From Arenibacter nanhaiticus (GTDB taxonomy: Bacteria > Bacteroidota > Bacteroidia > Flavobacteriales > Flavobacteriaceae): a stretch of DNA of 64,000 nucleotides. The translations under genes were made by a program, and so were the position numbers. The stretch is taken from positions 186,001 through 250,000 of the forward strand of contig NZ_FQYX01000003.1 in assembly GCF_900141935.1 (NCBI RefSeq). Reading direction: 5' to 3'. The notes under the pieces were generated by a model, which ran no database searches, was not told the DNA's origin, and saw nothing but the letters and a program-made list of their open reading frames with translations. Shown piece after piece: positions 1 through 9,500 of the stretch (position 1 is the first letter of the stretch; every line of letters starts with the position of its first letter).

Positions 1-215
1 TTTGGGTCGTAACTTAGTCCTTCTAATTCCTCTTCGGTATACGCTTCTCCTGTAATGGGGTTGGGATGGGAAATATAGAATTCAAAATTTTCCGTATAAC
101 GTGTATCCTGCCAACCTTGTTCGTCTTGGGAACAACTTAGGAAGAGTAAAATACTACATGCCGCAAATAATTTATAGGCAAATGTAAGTGGTAATATGGT
201 TGTTATTTTCTTCAT
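1..215 (-). CDS. N-terminal part of a putative lipoprotein (runs off the window)
   Basis: A reading frame starts with ATG at 215 and runs off the left edge, giving 71 residues without a stop. It opens with MKKIT, has a hydrophobic stretch and then a lipobox (FLSC) near residue 28, so the product is probably a lipoprotein exported by Sec. After the cysteine it reads SQDEQGWQDT, a polar linker. It lies 21 bp downstream of the susD-like gene on the same strand, so it is probably the next gene of that operon. Small lipoproteins after susD are often surface glycan-binding proteins, but nothing seen here proves that role. I do not recognise the family; most of the gene is outside the window. Confidence 0.75.
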   Translation of the reverse strand, partial: MKKITTILPLTFAYKLFAACSILLFLSCSQDEQGWQDTRYTENFEFYISHPNPITGEAYTEEELEGLSYDP

Positions 216-236
216 AATAATGTAGTTATTTTAGGT

Positions 237-1721
237 TTAGTCTTGGATGAGCCACATAACTTGATCCCGGTCATCTATTTCATTTCCGAACTGTGATCTT
301 AGGGCAGCTCGATAATTTTCACGGTTATCAGAGTCTTCCGCCGATGGATAGGCCCAACGAAGGGGTAACTTTTCTACATTGTTTTCGCTAGAAAAAGCAA
401 ATTGAGGTACTCCAGTTCTGCGGTTTAAAAAGAAGCCTTCCCACCTAGAGTTTTCAGCAAAGACAAGGTACATTTGTTCATGAATTCTCTGTAGCCCTTG
501 AGCGCCGGCAACATAAGGTGCCTCTAGGGTAAGATAATTAGTGATGGCTTCGGCAGTCACCCCATAGTATTCCATGGAAGCCGATACCCCATTATCATAA
601 TGAACCTTGGGGTTATTTGAAATCCATCCTCTATGGGCAGCTTCTGCAATATTTAATTCTTGTTCGGAATATCCTAAGAAAACGGCTGGTTGCCCTACAT
701 AATTCCAAAATCGTTCTTCATTTGGGTACGATAAATCACCGTTGACCCTTTTAATACTGTTAGAAGCGGTTGAGGCAGCAATATCTGCTCCTTCATATGC
801 ATTAAAATCAGCTCTAACAGCGGCCTCATCCGGGTTGGCCGCCAAGGCATTGGGGGTAGGGTCTGCTACCTTGAACAGCCTTGGGTCTTTATTGTTTTTT
901 AATAAATCGATATAAGTTTTTCCTAAGACGATATCAACCCTATAGGCGGCATTGTCGGGGTTGTAAGGACCTCTAAAACCATCTTTGTCTTGATGTATAA
1001 TTTGCATATTATCATCCGAACTGGCCATCAAAGGATAGGTGTTTGGATTATTGATGATATTAGCAAAGCGTTCGGCAACATTAATACCTCCATCATTGGC
1101 CCTTTTACTCAAAGAAACCAATACCCTGAGCGTGTAACTGTTTATTGCCTTTTGCCAAAGTCGAAGATTACCGTTGTAATAAAAATCTCCGTCTAAGGTA
1201 TAAGTAGGGTTTGTGCCAATAAATTGACCCAATTCCAAATTCGCTTCATTTAACCAGTTGAGAGATTGCTCGTAAACCGATTTTTGAGTATCATATTTAG
1301 GTTGAGGGTTATCGGCTCCTTTCATGGCCTCGACAAGAGGTACATCTCCAAGTTCCCTGCTCATATCAATATAGTAATATGCCTTTAAAAATTTGGCTAA
1401 AATAGCATAGACCGGAGCACCGGACTTTTCAGACTCTTCAACCATTTTATTAATATCCCTTAAATAGCCATAATTGAACCCCCCGTTTCCAAAACGGTAA
1501 TCTACGGGGGTACCATCAGAGTTGTTACGGATATGGTATTGTGCAAAAGAATAACTGTCCGTAAAGGCAGAAATTGGTTTGGGAACAACACTAGTGAACA
1601 AGAGGCTAGGGGGAACAGAAACCGGATCATTGGGGTTTTCCCTAAGGTCGTCATATTTCATACAGCTACTGATCGACAAAAAACCGAACAATAGTACTAT
1701 TGAATTTCTTATTTTTTTCAT
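237..1721 (-). CDS. SusD/RagB-family outer-membrane lipoprotein (PUL A)
   Basis: About 494 residues. A longer frame opens at 1760, but that start overlaps the end of the upstream susC gene. The ATG at 1721 gives a clean lipoprotein signal (MKKIRNS, then ISSC at about residue 20), so I use it. The early motif RENPNDP and the alpha-helical TPR-like body match the SusD-like_2 type. SusD proteins lie on the cell surface, bind a polysaccharide or oligosaccharide and form a lid on their SusC transporter. The susC gene is directly upstream, 10 bp away, and the pair is presumably co-transcribed. The sequence does not show which glycan is bound. Family call is secure; substrate is unknown. Confidence 0.92.
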   Translation of the reverse strand: MKKIRNSIVLLFGFLSISSCMKYDDLRENPNDPVSVPPSLLFTSVVPKPISAFTDSYSFAQYHIRNNSDGTPVDYRFGNGGFNYGYLRDINKMVEESEKSGAPVYAILAKFLKAYYYIDMSRELGDVPLVEAMKGADNPQPKYDTQKSVYEQSLNWLNEANLELGQFIGTNPTYTLDGDFYYNGNLRLWQKAINSYTLRVLVSLSKRANDGGINVAERFANIINNPNTYPLMASSDDNMQIIHQDKDGFRGPYNPDNAAYRVDIVLGKTYIDLLKNNKDPRLFKVADPTPNALAANPDEAAVRADFNAYEGADIAASTASNSIKRVNGDLSYPNEERFWNYVGQPAVFLGYSEQELNIAEAAHRGWISNNPKVHYDNGVSASMEYYGVTAEAITNYLTLEAPYVAGAQGLQRIHEQMYLVFAENSRWEGFFLNRRTGVPQFAFSSENNVEKLPLRWAYPSAEDSDNRENYRAALRSQFGNEIDDRDQVMWLIQD

Positions 1722-1731
1722 TTTTCTTTTT

Positions 1732-4700
1732 TTAAAATTGAAGGTTGATGTTAAACCCATAAGTTCTTTGAGATGGGAATTGCAAATTGGTAGACCCTCT
1801 ACTAACAGTATAAGTGTCTAAATCTCCATAAGTATGGTCCTTGGTCCAGTAAAGAAGGTTTCTACCTACTACCGAAACAGAAGCAGTGTTCAGGAAAGTC
1901 TTCTTTAATAAAGAACTAGGAAGGTCATACGTCAAGGTTACTTCTCTTAATTTCACAAAGGTTTTTTCAATGATATTGCTTTCATAGGCTGCTTTGTAAG
2001 ATTGCGCCCAAGACTGGTAATCTATGCGAGCACTGCTTTCTTCAAAAACTCTAGTGTCGTCTACTACATTCCCTTCTGGGTCATAGGATAAACTTCCGCT
2101 TACTACAGCGACCCCTGGGATTTGCATTGTTTTGGCATCACCACCGTTCACATAGGCGATATTGGACAACTCCCTTTCTGGATGTACTGAGTTTGGATGA
2201 GACCCGGAACGCCATAAATCCCTTTCATAGCGATCTAACGTTGTTCCACCAACACGAGCATCCAATAAGAAGGAAAGTGATACATTTTTATAGTTTAAAG
2301 AGTTGCTTATACTAGTAGTAAAATCGGCCTGAGTATTTCCTAAGTTTCGGTATATTTCAGTTCTTTTGGGCAAGCCATTAGACTGAATAACCAATTGCCC
2401 GTCAGGAGACTTTTCCCATTCGTAATACCAAAGATCACCAAGAATTCCACCAACAAAGGTTCTACCTTCTTTTTCTGGCTGGGTACCATCTGGTAATGGA
2501 GGTAAGGAAGTAAGATAATCTTTGTAAGAACTAAAGTTAATTAGGGTTGTCCAATTAAAATTATCGCTTCTGACAGGAGTTATGTTAACCGTAAAATCGT
2601 AACCACGTCTTTGAGTGGTTCTTCCGTTTTCGCGAATGCCGCTGAAACCTGAGGTTTGGGAAAACCTTTGCGTAAATATTTGTGGCCCATAATTGTTTTC
2701 AAAATAAGAGGCTTCAAAGCCAAATCTGTTTTTAAAGAACTTAGCCTCAATTCCATACTCATAAGAGGTGTTGAACGAAGGTGAAATATTGGGATTGTCA
2801 ATGATACTAGGATAAGAAGCAACCGGTAAATCTCTGTAACGACCTCCTGTATTATAGGCGTTTACAGCATCGTAAATTCCCAAATCACCACCAACTTTTG
2901 CATAAGCAGCTCTTAATTTTAGAAAATCAACTGCCTTTGGCAGAGTGAAAATTTCGTGTAAAAGAGTACTGGCATACACCGAAGGATAGAAAAATGTGTC
3001 ATTTTTGGCAGGCATGGTAGATGATTTATCTACCCTTCCCGTAACTCCGGCGAAAAACAAATTCTTATAACCAAGGTCTAAAGTGGCATATGCACTGCTT
3101 ACTCCCTTTTCTTGCTTAGAACTAGTAGGGGTTACCTGATCGGCCGAATTGTTTAACTTAAATATTCCAGGAACTACCAATTGTGTAGTTGCAGCATAGG
3201 AAGAGTTGTAGCTGTAATACCTTTGATTAGCACCTAAAGTACCATCAACCGATAAATCTTTTCCAAAGAAATCATCCTTATAGGTTAATAAAAAATCGGT
3301 ATTGGATTCAAAAATATTATCCTGGAAATGACGGTATCTTCCTCCACGGTCGGGAATGTCGTAGTTGTAAATATCAACGGCAATTTCTTGATCTACTATT
3401 CTAGAATCCGTAGTTAAATTGGTTCTGGCAGAAAGATTAAATTGATCATTGATTTTATAATTCAATTTTAAAAATCCAAGAACGTTATTTCGGGTATAGG
3501 GTTTTTTAAATCCATGAGCAAAAGCATATGGGTTGTTATACCTCCAATTTTCTACAAATCGTTGCTTAATACCTTCCTTTCCTGGTTCCCAGAAATCCTT
3601 AAAATTTCTGATATCATAATGGGCTCCACCCCAAACAGCTAAAGTATAAATAGGGGAAGTTGGACCGTAATCTGCTCTAGGGGCATTATTGGCATATTGG
3701 TAGTTGTGCTGTAAAGATCCTTCTGCAGAAACTTTTTCGGATAAATTTAACAGCCCTCTTACCCTAAAGGTGTTTACATCCAATTTAGCACCTGGAACAG
3801 AGGCTTTGGAGTACTTGTAGGAATTCGAAATAGTAAAGTTGCCAACCTCGCCTTTAGATTGTACTGATATATTATTGGAGCTTACAATTCCTGTTTCCAT
3901 GAAATTTCCAAGGTTATCCTTTCCTCTGGCTACCCACGGTGTTGGTTGGCGGATGCCCGTAACCGGATCTACAGGGGAATCAAATTGTGGCAGTAGCCTT
4001 CCGTCAAATTTTGGCCCCCAAATGTTGTAGTCAAAATCGTTCTTCCCCTTACTTCCTGGAGCACCAGTATCAAATTCATAAATTCCGGCGTTTCCTGGAC
4101 CATATTGGGTTTGAACCTTTGGGATTCTGGTAAAATCGCCTTGAAAAGTAGTGGAGGAATTTACAGAAATAGTGGTTCCTTTAGCCGCATTGCTACCAGA
4201 TTTTAGGGTGATCTGTATAGCACCGTTTAACCCCAAAGAACCGTATAAAGCAGAAGCAGATGCCGCTTTTAAGACGGTAATATTTTCTATGTCGTCAGAA
4301 CTAATGTTCCACATATCGGTGGTAGGGTTAGGGACACCATCAATAACTATTAGAGGTTTACTTCCTCTAAGGTAGATGCCAGGATCCGAGAAAAACCCAT
4401 TACTGTTAACAATGGTAAGACCTGCGACCTTTCCGGTAAGGGATTCTACCACATTGGGAGCAATGGCTTTTTGTAATGACTCTCCCTTCACTTCTTGTAC
4501 AGCATAGCCAATACGCTTTTTCTCTTTTTTAATTCCAAGAGCTGTCACCACAACCTCTTCCAATTGGTTATTGTCTGGTTGTAAGGCTATAGAGAGCTCT
4601 TTTTGATTTCCCAAGGTAATCTCTTCGGTTTTGTATCCTAAATAAGATACTAGCAAGATGTTGCCGGGAGCGACCTCAATAGAAAACTTTCCATCGAAAT

Positions 4701-4860
4701 CTGCCGATACTCCGTTAGAAGTACCTTTAATAACTACCGAGGCTCCGGGTAACGGGCCTCCGTTTTCGTCATAAATGGTCCCGTTGACCATTCTTTCTTG
4801 TGCGTAGGAATAGCATATTCCGAGCATAAAGATTAGAAAATAACTAATTGATTTTTTCAT
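1732..4860 (-). CDS. SusC/RagA-family TonB-dependent outer-membrane transporter (PUL A)
   Basis: 1042 residues, normal for SusC. The order is: signal peptide (about 1-20); carboxypeptidase-D-like regulatory domain (about 24-100, with GTIYDENGGPLPGASV and DFDGKFS); a TonB-contacting stretch LEEVVVTALG (about 100-109); plug domain (about 115-220); and a long beta-barrel ending in NINLQF with a terminal aromatic residue, as outer-membrane barrels do. It imports oligosaccharides using TonB/ExbBD energy. It has no STN signalling domain, which fits control by the neighbouring HTCS regulator rather than a sigma/FecR pair. The partner susD follows at 1721. Substrate cannot be read from the sequence. 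Confidence 0.95.
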   Translation of the reverse strand: MKKSISYFLIFMLGICYSYAQERMVNGTIYDENGGPLPGASVVIKGTSNGVSADFDGKFSIEVAPGNILLVSYLGYKTEEITLGNQKELSIALQPDNNQLEEVVVTALGIKKEKKRIGYAVQEVKGESLQKAIAPNVVESLTGKVAGLTIVNSNGFFSDPGIYLRGSKPLIVIDGVPNPTTDMWNISSDDIENITVLKAASASALYGSLGLNGAIQITLKSGSNAAKGTTISVNSSTTFQGDFTRIPKVQTQYGPGNAGIYEFDTGAPGSKGKNDFDYNIWGPKFDGRLLPQFDSPVDPVTGIRQPTPWVARGKDNLGNFMETGIVSSNNISVQSKGEVGNFTISNSYKYSKASVPGAKLDVNTFRVRGLLNLSEKVSAEGSLQHNYQYANNAPRADYGPTSPIYTLAVWGGAHYDIRNFKDFWEPGKEGIKQRFVENWRYNNPYAFAHGFKKPYTRNNVLGFLKLNYKINDQFNLSARTNLTTDSRIVDQEIAVDIYNYDIPDRGGRYRHFQDNIFESNTDFLLTYKDDFFGKDLSVDGTLGANQRYYSYNSSYAATTQLVVPGIFKLNNSADQVTPTSSKQEKGVSSAYATLDLGYKNLFFAGVTGRVDKSSTMPAKNDTFFYPSVYASTLLHEIFTLPKAVDFLKLRAAYAKVGGDLGIYDAVNAYNTGGRYRDLPVASYPSIIDNPNISPSFNTSYEYGIEAKFFKNRFGFEASYFENNYGPQIFTQRFSQTSGFSGIRENGRTTQRRGYDFTVNITPVRSDNFNWTTLINFSSYKDYLTSLPPLPDGTQPEKEGRTFVGGILGDLWYYEWEKSPDGQLVIQSNGLPKRTEIYRNLGNTQADFTTSISNSLNYKNVSLSFLLDARVGGTTLDRYERDLWRSGSHPNSVHPERELSNIAYVNGGDAKTMQIPGVAVVSGSLSYDPEGNVVDDTRVFEESSARIDYQSWAQSYKAAYESNIIEKTFVKLREVTLTYDLPSSLLKKTFLNTASVSVVGRNLLYWTKDHTYGDLDTYTVSRGSTNLQFPSQRTYGFNINLQF

Positions 4861-4896
4861 AAAATTTAAATTGGTATTTAGTTAATTTGAAAATTT

Positions 4897-6267
4897 TTAA
4901 AAAGTATCCTTGATCCAATTATAAGGCTGTCGATTAATCCAATTTCCTCGTGTAAAATCAGGAAAGTCTTGCGGGGCGCCGTTATTTTCAAGTGAAAGTT
5001 CTGATAATGGAGTGATAGCACTCCATGCTGCAGCATCATAAGCGTCCATAGGAGGGGCGATGTTTTGTTTGGCCGATTCTACGAATGCATTTAATACAAA
5101 AAAGTCTATTCCGCCATGTCCCGCTTCTTTGGCACTGGCTCCAAATTTTTCCCATAAAGGGTGGTTGTATTCTTTAATGTATGCATCCATATCTTCCCAA
5201 CGATGATTTGGAGAACGGCCTTCAATGTGAATTCTTTTAGTATGGTAATCGAATTCAGAAATACCATTGACGCCTTGTACCCTAAACCCTAAAGAGTAAG
5301 GTCTTGGTAAATTACAATCGTGGGTAACGATAATAGTTTCTCCCTTGGCGGTTTCAATGGTAGTTGTAATCACGTCGCCCTGTTTCCATTTTATTTTGGC
5401 ATTTGGATGGTCTGGGCCTCCTTTAGGGTGGTTTACGATATAGTTGTGGAGACCCAAGGGTTTGGAGGCATGAGAGGTAAGGGAAACCAACCTGTTGCCT
5501 CTGTTGACATCGGCCATAACCGCTACTGGTCCCAAACCATGGGTAGGGTATACGTCAGCATTTCGCAGTAAGGAATGTTGGGTACGCCATTTAGCTTCCG
5601 ACAGTCCTTTTTCGCCAAATTCGACACCTCCGCCATAAGGTTGTTTGCCGTCGTTGAATTTTACTGCCCTAAGATCGTGTTGGTAACCACATCTGAAGTG
5701 AGACAGTTCTCCAAAAAGGTTTTGTTTTACCATATTTAGTACGGCTAAAACATCTTGACGGTAATTGACATTTTCTAATAGCATTAAATGCGAACCTGTT
5801 TCTTCGTGAGTGTTTACCAAATCCCAGCACTCTTCCAAAGTATTTGCTGCAGATACTTCTAATCCAGTATATTTTCCTGCTTTCATGGCATCTACTGCCA
5901 TTTTGGAATGCCAAAGCCATGGGGTGGAAATAATGACCGCATCAACATTTTTTAAGGCTAATAGGTTTTTGTAATCTTCATTGTTTTTCCCGAATACTAA
6001 TGGCTTCTTAAAACCTGCATCAGAAATTTTTGTCAGTCCTAATTTAATCCGTTCCGGATCCGTGTCGCAAATTGCGGTGATATTGACATCCTTCCTGTAC
6101 AAGGCATTGTTTAAGTGATCGGTGCCTCTTAACCCAATACCTATAAAGGCTAAGTTCAATTTTTCATTGGCCTTGGCTTGTATCGCTCCAAAGGATACAC
6201 TGGGAATTAAGGATATCCCACTCCCGGCTAAAATCGACTTTTTAACAAAATCTCTTCTTGAATTCAT
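4897..6267 (-). CDS. Gfo/Idh/MocA-fold enzyme, probable GH109 alpha-N-acetylgalactosaminidase-type
   Basis: 456 residues. The N-terminus carries a Tat-like signal (NSRRDFVKKS followed by a hydrophobic stretch), so the protein is exported folded with its cofactor. A Rossmann NAD(P) motif GIGLRG lies at residues 43-48. The segment YPTHGLGP (240-247, with a candidate catalytic His at 243), the YGGGVEFGEKG stretch and the HGGIDF motif near the C-terminus are typical of GH109, whose characterised members cleave alpha-GalNAc by an NAD-dependent redox mechanism. Other exported Gfo/Idh proteins act on different glycosides, so the exact sugar is uncertain. The gene sits 36 bp upstream of susC on the same strand and is probably the first gene of the operon, facing the HTCS regulator. 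Confidence 0.8.
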   Translation of the reverse strand: MNSRRDFVKKSILAGSGISLIPSVSFGAIQAKANEKLNLAFIGIGLRGTDHLNNALYRKDVNITAICDTDPERIKLGLTKISDAGFKKPLVFGKNNEDYKNLLALKNVDAVIISTPWLWHSKMAVDAMKAGKYTGLEVSAANTLEECWDLVNTHEETGSHLMLLENVNYRQDVLAVLNMVKQNLFGELSHFRCGYQHDLRAVKFNDGKQPYGGGVEFGEKGLSEAKWRTQHSLLRNADVYPTHGLGPVAVMADVNRGNRLVSLTSHASKPLGLHNYIVNHPKGGPDHPNAKIKWKQGDVITTTIETAKGETIIVTHDCNLPRPYSLGFRVQGVNGISEFDYHTKRIHIEGRSPNHRWEDMDAYIKEYNHPLWEKFGASAKEAGHGGIDFFVLNAFVESAKQNIAPPMDAYDAAAWSAITPLSELSLENNGAPQDFPDFTRGNWINRQPYNWIKDTF

Positions 6268-6480
6268 AAATTCTTTAATTGATGTTTTTAATTGGCTTAA
6301 ACTGAAAAACCTTTTCCCAAAATTGTTTTATTTTTTTTACACATTATCCTTGTTATTAAGCATATAAGTGGTGATTTTAGGATAAAATGAAAGCTTGCAG
6401 AAAATGTCATCCTTTATGAAGAATATGACCACCGTATTTTGGGGTTTTGAAAATTTAAGAAGGTTTCTAATACAGCTATA

Positions 6481-6516
6481 TTTGATATATTTACAATAAA
6501 AATCGATTTAGCTTTG
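6481..6516 (+). promoter_or_regulatory. Candidate promoter of the HTCS gene
   Basis: TAGCTTTG at 6509-6516 matches the Bacteroidota -7 consensus TAnnTTTG, and a TTTG at 6481-6484 could be the -33 element. The spacing (24 nt) is slightly long. A second match, TATATTTG, lies at 6477-6484. Both are 60-100 nt ahead of the chosen ATG at 6577. This is sequence matching only. Confidence 0.4.
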
Positions 6517-6576
6517 TGTATAAGTTAGATTTTGTTTTCTGAAATTTTATATATCATAATCAGTAATAACAGAAGA

Positions 6577-9500
6577 ATGGTATTTAGTAAGTCATTAATG
6601 ATATTAATAGGAGTTATTTTTTATAGCCTTGGCATGTGCGCTCAAAACAGTGTTGGTTTTAGGCATGTCTCCGCAGTAGTAGACAATAAGAACTTGAACA
6701 TTTCCAATACCACACAAGATCCTTTAGGAAATATTTGGATGGTTTGTCATAGTGGCATATTGGTATATGACGGATATTCTTTTGAATTAACTACCAATGA
6801 ATCTATATTTTCTATGATCAATGCCAAGGAAAAAGTAGATAATTTGGTGAGAGATCACAAGGGTAATATGTGGGTACTGTCAAATCAAGGACAAGTGGTG
6901 CGGTACAATTTTAAGAAGGGGAATTACGAGGAAATAAATGAAAGCCTATTAAGAGGAGAATTGATTACAGCAATTCTGAACAAAGGAAAAAGTCTTTGGT
7001 TTGCTTCTGATAAAGGAAATATATATCGTTTTAAAGATTCGAAAATGGAACTAATGACCAAGGTTTCCAAGATAACTTCTTCCTTAAATAAAATCGTGGA
7101 TATAGAAATACGGGACTCCACTGGGCTGTATGTAAGTACAGCCGATAGTAGAATTTTTGATTATTCTTTAAAGTCAAAGGAATTTAGCGAATTAGAAGGG
7201 CCTTTTACCGGGTTTCCTGGAATAGTAAGGTTGCATGCCGACAAACATAATCGCTTGTGGATAGGAACGGAGACCTATGGACTTTTTGTCTACGACATGG
7301 AAACCAAATCATTTATACAAGATCAATTTTTTAAAAATGAAACTCATATTATAGATAATGAGTTGATACTGGATCTTTTTGGTGACAGTCAAGGAAATGT
7401 ATGGGTGGGTACCGATGGCGGTGGATTGTATAGGGTAGATTCGAAAACCGGAACTATTGATCTATTTACAAAAAATGATTTTAGTGAATTTTCCCTAAGG
7501 AGCAATACTATTTTGCATATCAATGAGGATAATCACCACAATATATGGATTTGTACCAATTATGGAAGCATAAATGTATTGCCTTCTAATAACAATAATA
7601 TATTTTATCATCCCGGATCTAAGAACGGAAAAACTCAAAGAGTTTTAAGTATTTATAAAACAAAAGGAGGGACCCTTTGGTTGGGAACCGATGGTGACGG
7701 TATAACCAAAATAGAATTCCAAGGAGATAGTATTACCCAAGAATACCAATATTTTAAAGAGAATGATGATGAAAAAGGCTTTTATATTCAAAGTATTGCC
7801 GAGGATAATAGGGGTAATATGTGGTTTGGAACGTATAAAAATGGTCTATGGCATTATGACATAAAAAAAGATAGATTTAAAAAAATAAAGCTATACAATG
7901 TTAAAAATCATGAAGGTACGGATGTAAGGACCGTTTATAAAGATAGAAAAGGACGTATATGGGTAGGTTCCAATATTCAAACCAATGTTTATTCTGATGC
8001 CTTGGAATTATTGGCAAGTTTTGATAACAATTCCCATGGCTTGAATGGGAACATTGTGGAAAGTATTTTTGAGGACAACAATGATGTTATTTGGTTGGGC
8101 TTATATGAAGGAGGACTATTTAATTTTAATGAAAATCTAAGCGATCTCAGCCACTCATCCTTTACAGATCATTCTTTTGATAAGCATGGAAATAGAATGA
8201 ATGCCGCGGCAAGGTCCATAACACAAGTGACAGAAGAAGAGCTTTTGTTAATAGGGAAAAGAGGGGCATTGTTTAAATACAATATTATCAATAATACCTT
8301 TGTCAATTTTGAGCAATTAATAAACATTCCCCATCAAAATTTCTCGGCCATCTTAATGGAAGATAAGGAAAATATTTGGCTAAGCTCAACAAGTGGAATC
8401 TCTCACTTAGACCTAAAAAATGACTCCTTAACAAATTTTTATGCAGCCGACGGATTTCAAAGCGACGTGTTCACCTTGAGAAGTTCTTTTAAAGATGATG
8501 ACAATAGGCTATATTTTGGAGGGATTAGAGGGGTTAATTATTTTTATCCTAGGGATTTACAGAAGAAAACCAAAGAGGCAACCTTACAGATCAAGGAAAT
8601 AGAAGTCCTTAATCAACCAGCCCATATATTAATTCCAGATCAGGTGCAAAGCGGCAATACCAATGTTCCCATGTTGAATTTGAAGAATAACCAATCCTCC
8701 TTTTCTTTTAAGTTTTCGGCCATCGGTGATATTCTTAACCCTAAGTTTCATTATGCCTATAGGTTAAAAGGCTTTAATGAGGATTGGATAAATAGTCGGC
8801 CCGAACGAATAGCTACTTATACCAATATTCCGGCTGGGGAGTATACGTTCGAAGTAAAGGCAGGTACCAAAAAAGGAGTTTATGATATTCCTGTACAACA
8901 GATGGCAATTAGTATAGCTCCCCCGTTTTGGAACAGTTGGGGGGCTTACATTGTATATTTCCTTTTTATGCTTTTTGTGGGACTTGGTATAAGACGCTGG
9001 TTATTGCTGCGAAGAAAATATTTTGTTGAAAGCGTAATACATAAAAAAGAAAAGGAGCTGCATGATTTAAAAATGAACTTCTTTACTAAAATGTCTCACG
9101 AAATACAGACGCCCATCACCTTGATTTTGAGCCCGTTGGATGAAATGTTGAGTTGGGCAGAAAAAAACGGAAATTTATTGTTCAAAGAGCGTATAGAAAT
9201 CATTTCCTATAATGCTCAACGCCTATCAAAGATTGCAAGAGAGTTAACATTGGTCAGAAATAAGGAGTTAAATAGGTTAAGGTTAACCGTGACAGAAAAT
9301 AATTTAAATCAAGATATTGAAAATATTACTGGCTCGTTCAAGGAGTTGGCAAGAAAAAAAAGAATCGACTTTGTAATTAATTGCCCTAAAAATTTATCCG
9401 GAGTATGGTATGATCGTCAAAAAATAGAGCATGCTGTGTATAACCTTCTTTCCAATGCTTTTAAATTCACCCCTCATGAGGGGAATATTATTTTGAATAT

